A stretch of DNA of 64,000 nt from Conus ventricosus. Taxonomy: Eukaryota; Mollusca; Gastropoda; Neogastropoda; Conidae. The DNA lies in assembly GCA_018398815.1 (NCBI GenBank), contig CM031596.1, positions 64,479,699 through 64,543,698 on the forward strand. The letters are read 5' to 3'. Shown here piece after piece: positions 12,527-49,255 of this stretch (positions within the stretch are counted from its first letter, which is position 1; each line of letters opens with the position of its first letter). A program made the translations under genes and the position numbers. The notes beneath the pieces were generated by a model. The model ran no database searches. It was not told where the DNA came from and saw nothing but the letters and a program-made list of their open reading frames with translations.

Positions 12527-14036
12527 AAGTGACCAGCAGTAAAACAGGCTGAAAAATTGGCGGGGGTCTGGGGGCAATGCCCTGGCGGGGGTCAGGGGGC
12601 GGAGCTCCCTGAAGCTGAAGCTTTTTCATGAAATAAAAGGCCTAAAACTGCAAATACACCCCTATTTCAGCTCTGTTAAGAAGAAGGGCAAATAAGCAAC
12701 ATTTTCATGTTTTCAGTAATGAAAATAATACCTCAAAAGATCATATACATGTGCATACTGACTCATTCACTCAAAACAATGAGACAGCTTTCATCACAAT
12801 ACTGATTCAGTCAGTCAGTTGTACACATAAATCTATAAAAACAAAACATACATTTAAAGTTAGTTGCATGCTGAGTGACACATACCTTGAAACAGTTTTC
12901 TGCAGTCACTCCACTTCTGCCTATACTCCCATCCACGTCAGTGTTCAACAGCCAGATCAGAAGTTTTCTCAAAGTATCATATTCATTTACAGACTCAGCT
13001 CTATGCTGTTCCACTACTTTTCAACTGCCAGTCCATATAAATTGTATACATCAATTCTCAACCTCCAGTCCACAAAAACTCATAACATGCTCCAGAGAGA
13101 CCGATCCACATATATTTCAGTTTTCAGCCTCCAGTCCACAAATATTCAAATAAATGAAATGTTCCAGAAAGATACCACTTAACCAGTTCGCAGGAACCCT
13201 TTAAAGAGCCACAAGGTCTTCTTCAAACTCCTAGGCTGGATATACAGTTAATCCACAGTTCCTATTCAAATAATCCTGTCACTTGCTGTATACAACTATC
13301 CACGACTAGTACTGTATTGTACACAGAAAAAATCTGGCAGACTGCACAGTCATTGAAATACTATACAGTAGGTGCTGGAGAAAAAATGATACCATCACCC
13401 TAGTTGCTTGACCCAAAAGTCAGATCTTTCCCAGTGAGCTCTCTTATTTTTGCGTGCTTCTCAGGCCTCACTGTGAAGAAGCTTCTGATGTTTCCTGATT
13501 GTGATGGAGCCTTCATCTGTTTAGATGCTGGCTGTAGCTGGGATGACAATGATGCTTGATTGTCTGGAGCTTGATTGTCTGCCCTATTCATATGGCATCT
13601 CTGTGCCATGGAACCACGACTGCCATAGTTCACTATCTTTCCACATGGAACACAAAATGCAGCGCCTTTTTTCGTCTAATTTACAAAACACATCACCAAC
13701 TCGAACATCGTCCACTTTCTGGTCTAGCCAGTCCCAAATCCAATCGTTTCTCATCCCTTCTTTTTGCCGTGAAATCGCGGCACGCTTGACAAACTTCGCA
13801 TATTTTAACGATGTCCGACGTTCCACAGGCACGAGAAGACCGGATGTTTATTAACGGCGTAAGTGACTGGTTGACTCTTTTGAGAATAACAGAGTAGCAA
13901 AATGTCCAAATGGGAATAGCATCGAATGAATGTTCATTTCAGGATTTTTTTTTTTAGGCGGCACTTTTTTGAGGGGTGGTGCAGATGAAAAAAATGGGCG
14001 GAAAATCCGCTTTAGGCGGATGAATTTCATGCCTGG
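12527..14036. mobile_element. Candidate DNA-transposon-like unit with short inverted ends
   Basis: The left end reads CCAGGCATGAAA (12527-12538) and the right end TTTCATGCCTGG (14025-14036), a perfect 12-base inverted pair 1.5 kb apart. G-rich subterminal sequence lies inside the left end and GGCGG-rich sequence inside the right. A frameshifted zinc-finger-like ORF lies between them on the minus strand. Flanks are GAGATA on the left and ATATTTC on the right, giving at best a 3-base ATA duplication. Superfamily is not assigned. The pairing could be chance, but the ORF it brackets makes a mobile unit plausible. Confidence 0.45.
13400..13850 (-). pseudogene. Frameshifted zinc-finger-like ORF of a transposon or repeat
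   Basis: The minus strand has two overlapping frames that join into one protein if one base is dropped from the A-run at 13665-13674. Upstream, 13832-13668 encodes AKFVKRAAISRQ, NDWIWDWLDQKV and GDVFCKLDEK. Downstream, 13663-13400 encodes AAFCVPCGKIVNYGSRG, a C-x2-C pair followed by a CH pair (QRCH), and ends in FFTVRPEKHAKIRELTGKD...GSSN then stop. A C-x2-C...CH finger after a W-rich stretch is reminiscent of the N-terminal finger of hAT-like transposases. No catalytic domain is present. No ATG opens the upstream frame; the first Met is inside it. The shift lies in a homopolymer, so it could be decay or a sequencing error. Confidence 0.5.
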
Positions 14037-15040
14037 ATATTTCTGTCCTGTGCAGATGAAAATTTCTAGTTGAAGAAAACACTGAACAACACAACACTAC
14101 TTCTCATTGTTACTGTTGATGTCTGACATCATCTTGATGATTTTGACATTACAGTAAAAAGAAATGTGGGGTTACAGGTGGTGAGTAACTACTCTATGTA
14201 TAACAAACAGCAGCACTTGTGTGGGCAGTGGGAAGAATAAAGAGGTATGGGGCAAGGATTTTGCACCAGGCAGGGGAGCTAATCTAGTTCACACTTCAAT
14301 CACACGTTGAATAACACTGCACCCCATTGCTCATGTCAACAAAAGGAATGCATGGCACTGAAGTTATTAACCTTAATGTCATCAAAAGCACATTCAACAA
14401 ACAACAATGGAATCTAGCACTGATGAAATCTGAGCAAACACACATGCGAACACAAATAATGTGAGCTACACATGCACAGTCAATTTTTCATATGTACATC
14501 AGAAATATTGTGGTAGAAGTTTTCAGTTGGGAAGATTTATCAGAACAAACCAAGTACTAACATCTGAATTGAGAACAGAACTAAAGATTCAATTGATGCC
14601 ATATGAAGTGAGCAGCAGTGAAACTATATTTGGGATTTGAGTACTCTAATACTTACCCCGACAGATATGACTGGCAACAAGAACACAAAAATGGACAGGA
14701 CCTGCTAAGTTCATATTTGGAGTTCTCTTTCACAATAAGCTCAGACTGACACACAAATGAAATGCACTGCCCTATGACTTTTACAAAATCAAAAATTCAC
14801 CCACACATTCCTCAGCTCTGGTTAAAAATTCAGTTACATGAACATCGTCTGTCTTGATACAAACACACTCTATTAGCAAAGCTTTCTGTCACGCATGCTT
14901 CTCTTTAAAATGAAAATGTTCAAACCCACAGACTGCGTACTGGCATTGCACAAAGCTGTACAGAAACATGTTCAGCACATCCAGCAACTTTCATCAATCC
15001 TTGATAAGGTTGTAAAAAAAAAAAAAAAGAAGAAAACAAA

Positions 15041-15275
15041 CAAAACAAGAGAGAGAGAGAAAAAAAGAAATCTGAATATTATGAGCATAAAGTTGTGTTT
15101 CAATTGTGTGTGGTTGAAAAAAAGAAATATAACAAAACAGAGAGAGAAAAAAAGAAATCTGAAAATTATGAGCATAAAGTTGTGTTTCAATTGTGTGTGG
15201 TTGAAAAAAAGAAATATAACAAAACAGAGAGAGAAAAAAAGAAATCTGAAAATTCAGACCATAAAACTGTGTTTT
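15041..15275 (+). repeat. 87-bp tandem repeat, about 3 copies
   Basis: The block AAAGAAATCTGAA recurs at about 15064, 15151 and 15238, giving an 87-base period. Each unit contains GTGTTTCAATTGTGTG, a TTGAAAAAAAGAAATATAAC stretch and AGAGAGAAAAAAAG. Copies 1 and 2 are almost identical; copy 3 diverges at its end. It sits just past the 3' end of the carrier CDS and could lie in its 3' UTR. Confidence 0.9.
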
Positions 15276-15697
15276 AATTGTGTGGCAGTGATATTGCCGT
15301 TAGATGTTTTCTTTGGTTACGCCCATTTCAGACAACTATTCTTCGATCACATTATATGCACTGAGCAACAGTCTACGAGCCAGTCAAAGACAAAGAAAAG
15401 CCGTAATCATTAACAACATTCTGAGTAGCATTCTGGAATGTCTCTGTCCTACATACGAAACACCCACCGTGTGTTCCAATCCAACGACACAACTTCCCAT
15501 ACCGATCTGAATACATGCATCACAGAATAACACACAATACGCCCCTCTTCAAATCAAATAAAAAGAAAATAAACAGTAGTTAAATCAGGCATTCAGTGTG
15601 TGCTTAGCCACATAATATTATATAAACATCCTAAAACAAAAAAGACAACTGTAATCACAGAAAATACAAAGGAGAAGCGACTATCAGAAGACTCCAC

Positions 15698-39729
<24,032 letters not shown>

Positions 39730-41570
39730 ACTGTCACTGCTTACAATCGTGCAAAACACTCTTTCCAATCTTCGTTGACAGTTGCAGAGACCGTTACCGG
39801 TGTTGCCGAAGTTCTTGTAAGTTTACTACCCAACTTGTCCGGTGTTCTACTTTCCGAGCGGCATGCACAGTTGTCTCTTTTGACACGGTGTGACCCTTGG
39901 GGTCATGGCAAGGTGACGAGAGTGACCTCTCTTCAGTTTTACGACATCTCTCTGTTGTTAATGTCATTTAGGCTTATTCGGATTATTTTTTAAAACGAAA
40001 GATTGTACATCTGAGATGATGCGTGCACTGCTTGTTTATATACATGTGGTCCACTCATTTTATGAATTACTTTCGTTGCCCACCGTTATGCAAATGACGT
40101 AAAATGTACCTACTAGCCTAATCAAAAGGAAGTTTACAAAACTCGGCGAATAATGTAGGCGAGTACAAATTGTGTGACGAAGAAAAAATTAAAAAAATGT
40201 TAAGCAGTCAAGCCCCAGATTCTGGCTGTTTCAGTATAAAAGCTGATAACTGTTTGAGGGCGAGAGACGCCTTCAATCCCATCTCCCTCCACCCATCTCC
40301 GCCCCAGTTCAGTAACGCGCTCTGTTTAGTGTGTATTTCTTAACTGTCTATGGTCGGGATAACAGTTGAAGTGACGAACGGGTAGTTATCTTTTTTCTCC
40401 TCCAAATTTGGTGCACTGTATATAGGGATAAGAAATACTTATTAGTGTACTGTAAGTGTTTGTTGTTGTCGTTGTTGTTTGTTTTTTCTTCTTCTTTAAC
40501 TGACACACATATACAAAATTCAGCTTTATGCATTTATCTATGCCAGTTTATATCCTTGTTCAGTCATTAATCGCTTTTCTGCAAAGTTGTGGCTATATAG
40601 GCCTACACAGCAAGCGATGTTGTTCACATTGGTTGTTGGTCGAACTACTTGACTATAGGGAGTCGTCGGGGGATCTTACAAATAAAATCACCATGAAAGC
40701 TAGCATCACTCTGCTGTAATCGAGATCCCTTGTTGTTACAAAACAATCAAAAATAAAATGCATGGGAGTATACAACTTGTGTTTAAGTCAACAGGCACCA
40801 CAACCAGCGAAGTACTTTTCAATTAACTGCCAGCCAAATTTCACTTGTTGATCACAAGTCATGTCAAAATCTGTGATGATTAGCTAGCTCGCATAGACCG
40901 ATTTGAACTAGATCACACAAAAATGGGCGACACTATGCAAATCTAAATTTTTGGTATGTACTTAGTCATTTATTGATGTGGTTTGTCCCACAGTCGGCGT
41001 AAAACAACATGTCAAAGCTCCCTGATCGAGCATAGCAAGCGAGGGGAAAAACAAAGAATCAGAATGTGGGGTCAGACGTTGATTCAGTCCTTCAGAGGGA
41101 AATGAAAATGAATGTTTTGTTGTCACAATTCGTGTTTCGATTATATTGATTATATTGATTTGAGTAAAATGTTTTCATCATATGCATTTTTTTTTTTTCT
41201 GAAATGATTTCCGTATGTTCATTTGATGCCCCATATCTCCTTTTTGTGCTTTGTGTAATGTTTAAAGTATTCATAGTGTCACACACAAGTTACTAGTATG
41301 GAGGGAATGTTTTTGCTTTGTGTAATGTTTAACGTATTCATACTGTCACACAGAGTAATACGGAGGGAATTTTTGGTTTGTTTTGTGCCTCTCCTATCTC
41401 TCGTCCCTCTCCCTCCACTCACTCCCCTACCCGTCCCCACCCTCCGCTCTCCTCCCCACTCTTTTAGAGGCGGTGGCTACTTTTGCCCAGTTACTTTGGA
41501 TGATTAATTGAAAATATGGTATTGTATATTTAAATGATGATTCAGAGCGCTGGAGATCGCGTGGAGGTCC

Positions 41571-41608
<38 letters not shown>

Positions 41609-42637
41609 CTCTCTCTCTCTCCTCTCATATTTTTTTCCCCTTCAAGTGATAAAATGATAAAAGAAGAGTTCTAATGTGGCTCAACCATTTGGAGTGTGTG
41701 TGTGTGTGGTGTGTGTGTGTGTGTGTGTGTGTAAGTTTGTTGAGCGATTAAAAAAAATTATCAATTTTTTTTTCTCATCGTTATTTATTTATTATTTTTA
41801 TTTTTATTTTTTTTTTTTTAATTTTTTTTTTACATGGTTGGCTGTGTCTGTGCCTGTTCCAATTGGGCCCACATCACCACCTTCCTTGTGCCATATTTCG
41901 TGCATCGGTCCATTGAAGCTTGGTGGTGCTGTGTTTCTGCCCCCCCCCCCCCCCCCCCCCTCTCCTTACCCCCTCCGTTCCCACCCCCGCACTTCGGCAA
42001 ATATACAGGTAGTCTTGGTCATGGCAGGGGGTGGTGACTTATTTCAAGCGAGGGGTGTGGAGAGAAATCTTTCAGATCCTTAGCTTGTGTCTTTGGCGAT
42101 GTGTGTGTGGGGGTGTGTGGGGCTGGGGAGGGGGGGGGGGTGTATGTGTTTGTTGTCTCCTTTTCTGTTCACTCAGTTGGCTTTGCTAGCCGTTACTTGT
42201 GAGACACACGACTTTCTAGTATTGCTGTATTGAACTTTACAAAAACCATGGAAACGCTGTAACTGAACTCACGTATGGACGGCATACCACACTTCAAGTA
42301 TTAAGAGAAAAGAGGAAAAAAGGGAGAAAAATTGTGATGTTACAGTGTTGTGTGATGAAGACGGTGTAATGAATACGTGTTGAAAATGTTATATGCTCTG
42401 TAACCTTTGCAATTGTTACCACATTTCATGCCTGGACTGTGTTGTTTTATGCATACTTTTTCAGTCTCCTACAGGCTGATTTTCTTTCTCCGTCCTTCAG
42501 CCAGCTTTCAGTCCCCGCCAGATTTGTGAGAATCAAATATCACCATGAGTTTAATGTTCGTGTATGCCTGCATATCTGTCTTTTTTTCAAATATTACATT
42601 CCAGTTGAATGCATCTGTTATTACTTGATACATAATT

Positions 42638-42640
<3 letters not shown>
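39730..42640. other. Upstream region of SLC25A10; no second gene seen
   Basis: Upstream of the carrier start codon on the minus strand. The promoter and any non-coding first exon should lie here, but no TATA box or clear splice pair could be fixed. It contains a partial 40-base duplication (CTTTGTGTAATGTTTAA near 41250 and 41316), (CT)n at 41570-41625, (TG)n at 41694-41731 and a C run at 41941-41960. Confidence 0.45.
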
Positions 42641-42642
<2 letters not shown>

Positions 42643-42690
<48 letters not shown>

Positions 42691-42712
42691 CCTCTCTCTC
42701 TGTCTGTCTTCT

Positions 42713-42767
<55 letters not shown>

Positions 42768-42768
42768 T
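42643..42768. repeat. (CT)n microsatellite
   Basis: Interrupted (CT)n tract of about 125 bases. Confidence 0.95.
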
Positions 42769-43286
42769 CGTCCCGTGATCGTGTTTCTCTGATGGATGCA
42801 TTGGGAAAATAAACATGAGCGAGTGAGAGAAGGAGCTGTATTCATGAAAAATATAATTTGTCATTCCAGTCAGAAGTTCTTTTTTTCTTTAATTTGTAAC
42901 TTTGTGTGAATTTAATTTTAATTGATTGATTGACACCATTTCTAGCGAGCAAAAAATTTGTACAAATTGTTCCCTTTCCCGCTGTCTCGAGGGAAATTTT
43001 GTGTGGGACACCCATGTAATTGACAGTCCCCGTTGGATCCGGGGGCCCTTGGGGCGCAGGCAGCTCCCCCCCCTTTCTGTCCCCCCCTCTGACTTTCCCC
43101 TTTTTCTTTATTTTTGTTTTCCCTTTTTCCTTCATCTGCTTTTTTTGTCTGTCTTTGGGGAAAGGGTTCTCCTGTTTTCGGGGGTTTTTTTTGGGTGTGC
43201 CCTTTTGGGCCCGGTTTTTGTGACTTTCCCGGGCTTTATTGTTGTCTGGTTTTTGGGCGGTAAAAAGGTAAACCCACTGTGGGGTA

Positions 43287-43319
<33 letters not shown>

Positions 43320-43385
43320 CCCCCGTACCCCTTTTCTTCCCCCTTTTTTTTGTTTTTTTGGGGGGGGGTTTTTTTTGGGGGGGGT

Positions 43386-43428
<43 letters not shown>

Positions 43429-43609
43429 AAGGGGGGGGAAAAAAAAATGGGGGGAAAAAAGAAAAGTGGGGGGGGGTGGGGTGGGGAAAGAGGGGGTGTT
43501 TTGGGGGAAGGGTGGGGGGGGGGTTTTGGGGGGAAAAAGGTGGGGGTGGTGAAGGGGTGCGCCCGCGGCCCGCCGGGGGGGTTTGAACTGCGCGCGTGGA
43601 AAAAACCCT

Positions 43610-44522
43610 ACGCAACCCCCATTAGAATTTTAAAATTTACGGGCACAACGTGAGGGAAACGGAGGGGGGGTTTTGGGGGGAATTTCCCCGCTCCGTTTCT
43701 TTTTCCCTTTTTGGGAGGGAAATTCTTTTGTTCTTTGGTTTATGATTGTTGTAGATATGATAAATATTTTAACCATTGTTTTATATTTTTTTATTATTAT
43801 TATTATTAAAAATTATTAATTTTTATTTTTTTTTGGAAAAAAGATCCAAATTTTAAATTTCGCCCTCCATCCCCCCCCCCCTCCCCCCCCCCCCCCCCCC
43901 CCCCCCAACACCCACACACACACACACCTTTTTTTTTTTTTTTTTCCTTTTTTTCCCGTCCCTCTTCCCCTTCCTCGCCCTTTTTTCCTTCGGGCCCCCC
44001 ATTTTAATTATCCCCTCCCTCCCCCCATGACCTCCCTGTGCCCACCCCCCCCCCCCCTCCCCGACTCCCCGCTGCCCCCCTCCGCCCTCTACCCCCTCCC
44101 CCGTCGCGGGCGCATGTGTTTTGACCCAAACATGCGAAGACCCCCGCGCTTTTGGCGTGCGGGCGCTCGTGCGTCCCTCGCGCGGCGCGTCCACACAGGT
44201 GGGTGCGGTGCGGGGCGCGCCGTGCGCACGTGCGCGTTTGGATACAAAAACTCACGCAAACCCCCAAATGAAAATTTAAATTTAGGGAAAACCACTGATG
44301 GACGGGAGGGGGGGGGTTTTGGGGGAAATTTCCACCCGTTTTCCCATTCTTTTTTGGAGGGATCTTTTGCCCATTGTTTATAAATTGTTGTAAATAGGGA
44401 TAAATAGTTAACTGATGGTTTTATTCTTTTTATTTTTTTAATTTTTTTTTTAAATATATTTTTTTTTTGGGAAAATGAAAAATTTTAAAAATTTTTTTAA
44501 TTTCCCGCCCTCCACCCCCCCC

Positions 44523-44563
<41 letters not shown>

Positions 44564-44900
44564 CACACCCCCAACACCCTTTTTTTTTCTTTTTTTTTTC
44601 TTCTTTTTTCCCCAACCTTACCCCATGCCCACCCCCCCCGAGTGGGGGGGCAATGTGTTACTAGATGGCTTATTTGGCAAAAAAAGTTTTTAAAAAATTG
44701 TTTTTTTTTGTGTTTTTAAGTTTTTTTGTTGTTTTTTTAAACTTTTTTTTTGGAAAGGTCACCGAAATTATTGCATGAATGTTTTTCGTATCGAAAAAAA
44801 AAAACGCTGTCTGACCTTTTCCCCGATAGCGATTGTCAACTAGAAAAAGTATTTTTTCTTTCCTTAAGTTTTCCTATAACACTTGTGCTCCTTTATTTGT
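43610..44900. repeat. ~645-bp tandem repeat, two copies
   Basis: CGCAACCCCC with a following AAAATTTA block at 43611 recurs at 44255. A shared order follows: GGGGGGTTTTGGGGGAAATT, TTTTCCCATT/TTTGGGAGGG, ATTGTTGTA, then a TTTTATT-rich tract, CGCCCTCCA and a long C run (43861 and 44508). The period is about 645 bases. It lies inside the low-quality stretch, so it might be a mis-join of two reads. Confidence 0.6.
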
Positions 44901-44989
44901 TTGCTTATTTTTTTTTTCATCTCTTTTTTCTTTTTGGGTTGGTTGGGAAGTTCTTAAATTTTCCTTTTTTGAAAATACGAAAAAGCCCT

Positions 44990-47900
44990 AATAGTTTTAT
45001 AAATTCCCTTTAAATTTAAAATTTGTCAAGGCCTCAAAATTCAAAAAAGAGGCGTGATTTTTCCCAAATTACTTGAAAAACAAGAAATTTTTCCATTTTT
45101 TTTTCCCTCCAAGAAACCATTTTGAAAAAAAAATTAAAAAAAAACTTTTTTGGGGCTGAAGGGGATATAAGGGTTTTTTTTTTCAAATTAAAAACCGCCC
45201 TTAATTTTCAAGGGGGTGGGAAAATTTTTTTAATAACTTTTTAAATTAAAAGTCAAACGTGCCCAAAAAGAAAACCCCGGGAAATATATCATTTTTACTT
45301 ACTAAAATTTCCCGGAAAAAGGGGATTTTCTTTTTGGGGGTAAAATTTATGGCCCCAAACCCGAAAAGACCCCGATTTTTAATAACAACCTAAACAAAAA
45401 AATTAATAAAGCTTGGTATTGAAAAAGTTAAAAATAAGCGGGAGTTTCAAAAATAGTCCTTGACCCAGCAAAAGATTATCATAACAAAAAAAACATTTTA
45501 AAAACCCCAAAGGGCCCAAGGGAAAAAGTCAAAAAACCATGATTAAAAAATTTGGAATTAAGTGTATTTTGGCAAACTAAATCCAGAGTTTTGGGGGGTT
45601 TATACATGGAGAAAAACCCAAACCCTTTTCCAAACCCGGCTAGTTTTAAGATTTTTTTTGATTTCAGACAAAGTAGTAACTTTTGTAGAAAAAGGGACTT
45701 AAAATGTGGATATAGATCAGATAAATTCGAGTATACGTTGAAACAAAAATTTTAGTGAAAGCTAAAAACAAAAACCTTTTTTTTGGAAATTCCCAATTCA
45801 TCTTTTTTAAAAACAACTTAAATCAAAATAAAGTTAAATAGGGGGAGATAAGTTTCTTTAAAAGGGTAAATTTATCAAATGAATGCAAATTTTAAAAGAT
45901 ATACCGGATGAAGAACTACGTTTTTTTCTGTTCCCGATGATACTTTTCTAGTTTTTCCTTCTTATGAATTTAAGTTTAAAAAGAAAATTTTCCCTTTGAA
46001 ACAAAAAAAAAGAAGAAAATACAGGAAGGGGAAAAAACCCGACTAGAATCTGACATTCGAAGATTAGAAACAACAAATCTAAAAGCGAGGAAAAGATAAT
46101 TTAAACTATAAACAAAAAAAAAAAGAACAAATTAAAACATACTAGAGAAAAACGAATGGAAGGTGTTTTCCTTTTGGGTCAAGACTGGGGGATACTGAGG
46201 GGGGAGAAAGTAAGCAACTATTTTTTTTTAAACTTGAAAACTCATTTTTTTAAGAAAAATAGGCTAGAACACGGATCAGCCAAAATAATGTTTTAAAAAA
46301 AAACCCAAAAGACATTTTTTCTAAAAGTTCAGAACTTTTAAAAAATTACTTTTAAAGCAAATCCCCAAGTAAAAGATGTTTAAGTAAAAGGATTTATAAA
46401 CAATACACCATGTCTAAATGAAACAGAAGCAAACGAGTTAGAGGGGGAAAATTTCCTTGAAGAAGCTATTGATGTCTTAAAGAAAATGAAAAAAAACAAA
46501 AACCCAAGGGTCCCGAAGGATTTTCCACGGAATTCTTTAAAAATTTTTTGGAAAAAAAAATTTGGATTATTTTTATTAGAAACGTTGAATGCTAGTTTTA
46601 AAAGAGAAAACTGTCTAGCGTGCAAAAAAAAAGGGATTTTTATATGAATTTCCAAAAGGGGACAAGCCAAGACAATATAAAAAAAACTGGAGAACCCCAA
46701 TTTTTACTTTTTAATGTAGTGAATAAAATTTTTATCATCAAGTGTTTTCAAAAACGCATAAAAAAAAAGTACCTTCCCAAGACTTATTAAAAAACCAGAA
46801 CCCGGGGTTTCATTAGGGAAAAATACCTTGGTGAAAAAACCCTTTAAAATTTATATTGACACAAAAGCTTAAATTAGATCAAAAAATTTCCTGGGTTGTT
46901 TTTAAATTAGATTTTGAGAAGCTTTTGACTCGAATTTAAAAGGGGGTTTTTAAAACGAAGGAATAAAAAAATTGGTTTTCAGAAAGAAAAAATTTGGGAA
47001 TGGATGATACATTCTATAAAACCTTAAAACTTTTGTTGTTGTAAAAGGTCCCGGTTTTTAAAATGGTTCGAAATTAAAAAAGGCTGAAGGGAAAAGGGGA
47101 AAAACCCATTTCCCCCCAAAACTGTTCATAAATCTTGTGAAATATTACTATAAAGAAAGAAAAACAAAAGATAACCAAGGGGAAAAAAGATGAATGATGT
47201 TGAACATAAACTTTTTTCAAAATGGGGGAAGACAAAAGAATTTTTTGCTGGCAGGTGATAGAAAATCTTTTAAAAATTTTCGTAAAAATGTTTTGTTTAA
47301 GTTTGGGGGTCGTTTCAGGTCTTTACATAAAAATTTTAGCAAAACAAGTGCAATTTGGTTAGGAAATTTAAAAAAATTCGGGAAATTTTGAAAATATGAA
47401 AACAATTTTGGAAAGGGCGGAACCCACTAAAATTTCGTGGGAATTTGGAATAAGGTTTTTCTAATGAATTTTAAAAAATGTGTAAACATAAAATTATCCC
47501 CGGGCAAATTGGGGAATAAAAAAACATCTGTTCAAAGTTAAAAGGGTTTAAAACCCCAAAAAACCCAACCCTTTTTGGGAGAAAACAATTTTAAATCTCC
47601 TCATACTTTCAAAAATGATCATCCTTTTGGTTTTCCCTTTTGCCAAATCCAAACCCGATTTTTTTTTTTTTTTTCGAACATTACAAAAGAAAGTGTTATG
47701 AATTTGCTGGGGGAAGAAAACCCGAAAAAAATTAAAAACCCGGAAAAAAAAAGGCGCCTAAGAGTGTAAAAAAATTGGAGGCACGGTAAACCCTGGGAAA
47801 TTTAAAAAAATTTCTACCTTTTTTAAAACTGTCGTGGTTTGTTTAAAAAATGAAAAAAACCAAAACCCCCAAATGGAAAAAATATTTTTTACTGCTTTTT

Positions 47901-48910
47901 CCCCCCAATGGCCGCTTTTCAATAAATATGGTCCAGAAATTTTTTTCGAGGTTTACAAAAATAACCAATTATGGGGGAAAGTCATTGAAGCCTATAAAAT
48001 GTTTTAAATACAAATGCATTTCCAGGAAATTCCGGCTGAAAAATTTTGCTGAAACCATTTTTCTATAATAATAGAACCAAGTTGGAAAAACCCTACGTTT
48101 TTTCTCTAGAAAAAATTGGTAACAAAAGTAAAATTGTCTTTTTCGGACTTTTTTTTTAGGGTAAAAGTTCATTTCTTTCTTATATGCGTTTTCCCAAAAA
48201 GGAAAAAATAAAATTAAAGTCCCATTTTGGGGGACCTTTGCTGGGTATAAATCTGCAATAATCGACCCACATTAAAAAAATGTAGTTTTCCCGTAAAGGC
48301 AATAAACCCTGCCGATACAACTTGCTGTTTGAAGAAGGTATTTGCAATTTACAAAGGTTTTAAAGCTTTATTACGGTTATTTATTTTAAAAAATGTTTGG
48401 GCCCAAAAAAGCTTTCGACAAAAGGGAAATTTGAAACTGATGGTACATCATGACTGAAATCAAACTTTTTAAACCTCCAAACAAAAATTTAAAAGATATA
48501 AACTAAAAAAGGTTTCAGGGTTTAAACTATTGCACAGATGTTAGGTTTCAAATGTTATTTTTAAAAAAAATGGAGTTCGGGAATAATGACAAATGGGAGT
48601 TTTTTGTACCAAAAAAAGATTCATTGACCATATGTTTTGGGAAATGCAATTATGTCAAATTCTTTTTTGGGAAAGTACTTTACAGATTTGGGGGTTTTGA
48701 GGGAAAAAAGTGGCAATTTCAGAAAACCTAAACTGACGGGAAACGCTGGTGCTTTTAAAAATTTTAAAAAACGTTTCGGGACAGTGCCTTTTCTTTATTG
48801 TACATTTTTCAAAGTAAATATAAATTCCCTCAAACCCGAATGGAAACCAACCACGAATAAACCCCGTGTTTTTGAAGAAACTAGAGTGGCGGGTACAAAA
48901 ATTTAAAAAA
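44990..48910 (+). pseudogene. L1/Tx1-like LINE: endonuclease and reverse transcriptase
   Basis: Many frame changes, nearly all at homopolymers. Endonuclease remains include a KRGVIF..LLEKQEIFPFFFLQET block near 45045-45120, the HTL-like middle, and ELSVFWQTKSRVLGGLYMEK with GYRSDKFEYTL (45552-45750), where RSD-K stands for the usual RSDH. RT blocks are FLEEAIDVLKKMK and PEGF-EFFKFFW (46455-46550), the NWR-PISLLN-like and GFI-GKY-E-T blocks (46685-46840), LDFEKLFD (46909-46932), QGDPISPNLF-like (47085-47130), and the palm end LAGDRKSFKNF...FSKTSAIWLGNLKK (47245-47385). This order fits an L1- or Tx1-type ORF2. Whether it was intact cannot be judged from this text. Confidence 0.7.
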
Positions 48911-49164
48911 ACAGTGCCTTACTTTTTCTCTAAATATTCAAGAAATTTTTTTGTAAAATGATAAATATAAACCATTAAAAAGGGTTTTTTTAAAAGTAAA
49001 TTTTAAATTTTTATATTTATCCCCATTGCGATTTCCACAACCCCAATTTAATTTTGAAAAGCTTTCCTTTCCAAATTTTTTCTATATTGTTGAAATATTC
49101 GAGGCCCCCTTTAAGATGTTTTTCAGATAGAACATTTAATGAAAACGCCCTTGTTTTAACATCA

Positions 49165-49168
<4 letters not shown>

Positions 49169-49252
<84 letters not shown>
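49169..49252. repeat. (CT)n microsatellite
   Basis: Pure (CT)n tract of about 84 bases that marks the right boundary region of the low-quality stretch. Confidence 0.95.

Positions 49253-49255
<3 letters not shown>

Larger units (their letters stand above)
42955..49110. other. Stretch with abnormal homopolymers, likely low-quality assembly
   Basis: From about 42955 to 49110 the text changes character. Almost every short homopolymer is stretched or shifted to runs of 3-10 bases, with extreme runs such as T at 43290-43319, G at 43388-43427 and C near 43876-43906 and 44530-44562. Sequence on both sides is normal. The LINE inside is legible only by tolerating many one-base shifts at runs. This looks like unpolished consensus rather than biology. 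ORFs here, including a 257-residue Pro/Lys one, should not be trusted. Confidence 0.75.

Noticed and set aside
39730..39768. N-terminal extension of the carrier (13 residues upstream of the chosen Met)
   Set aside because: The upstream codon is TTG, not ATG, and family members start at the chosen length.
42842..43615. 257-residue minus-strand ORF rich in Pro and Lys
   Set aside because: Produced by inflated G and T runs in the low-quality block; composition follows the homopolymers.
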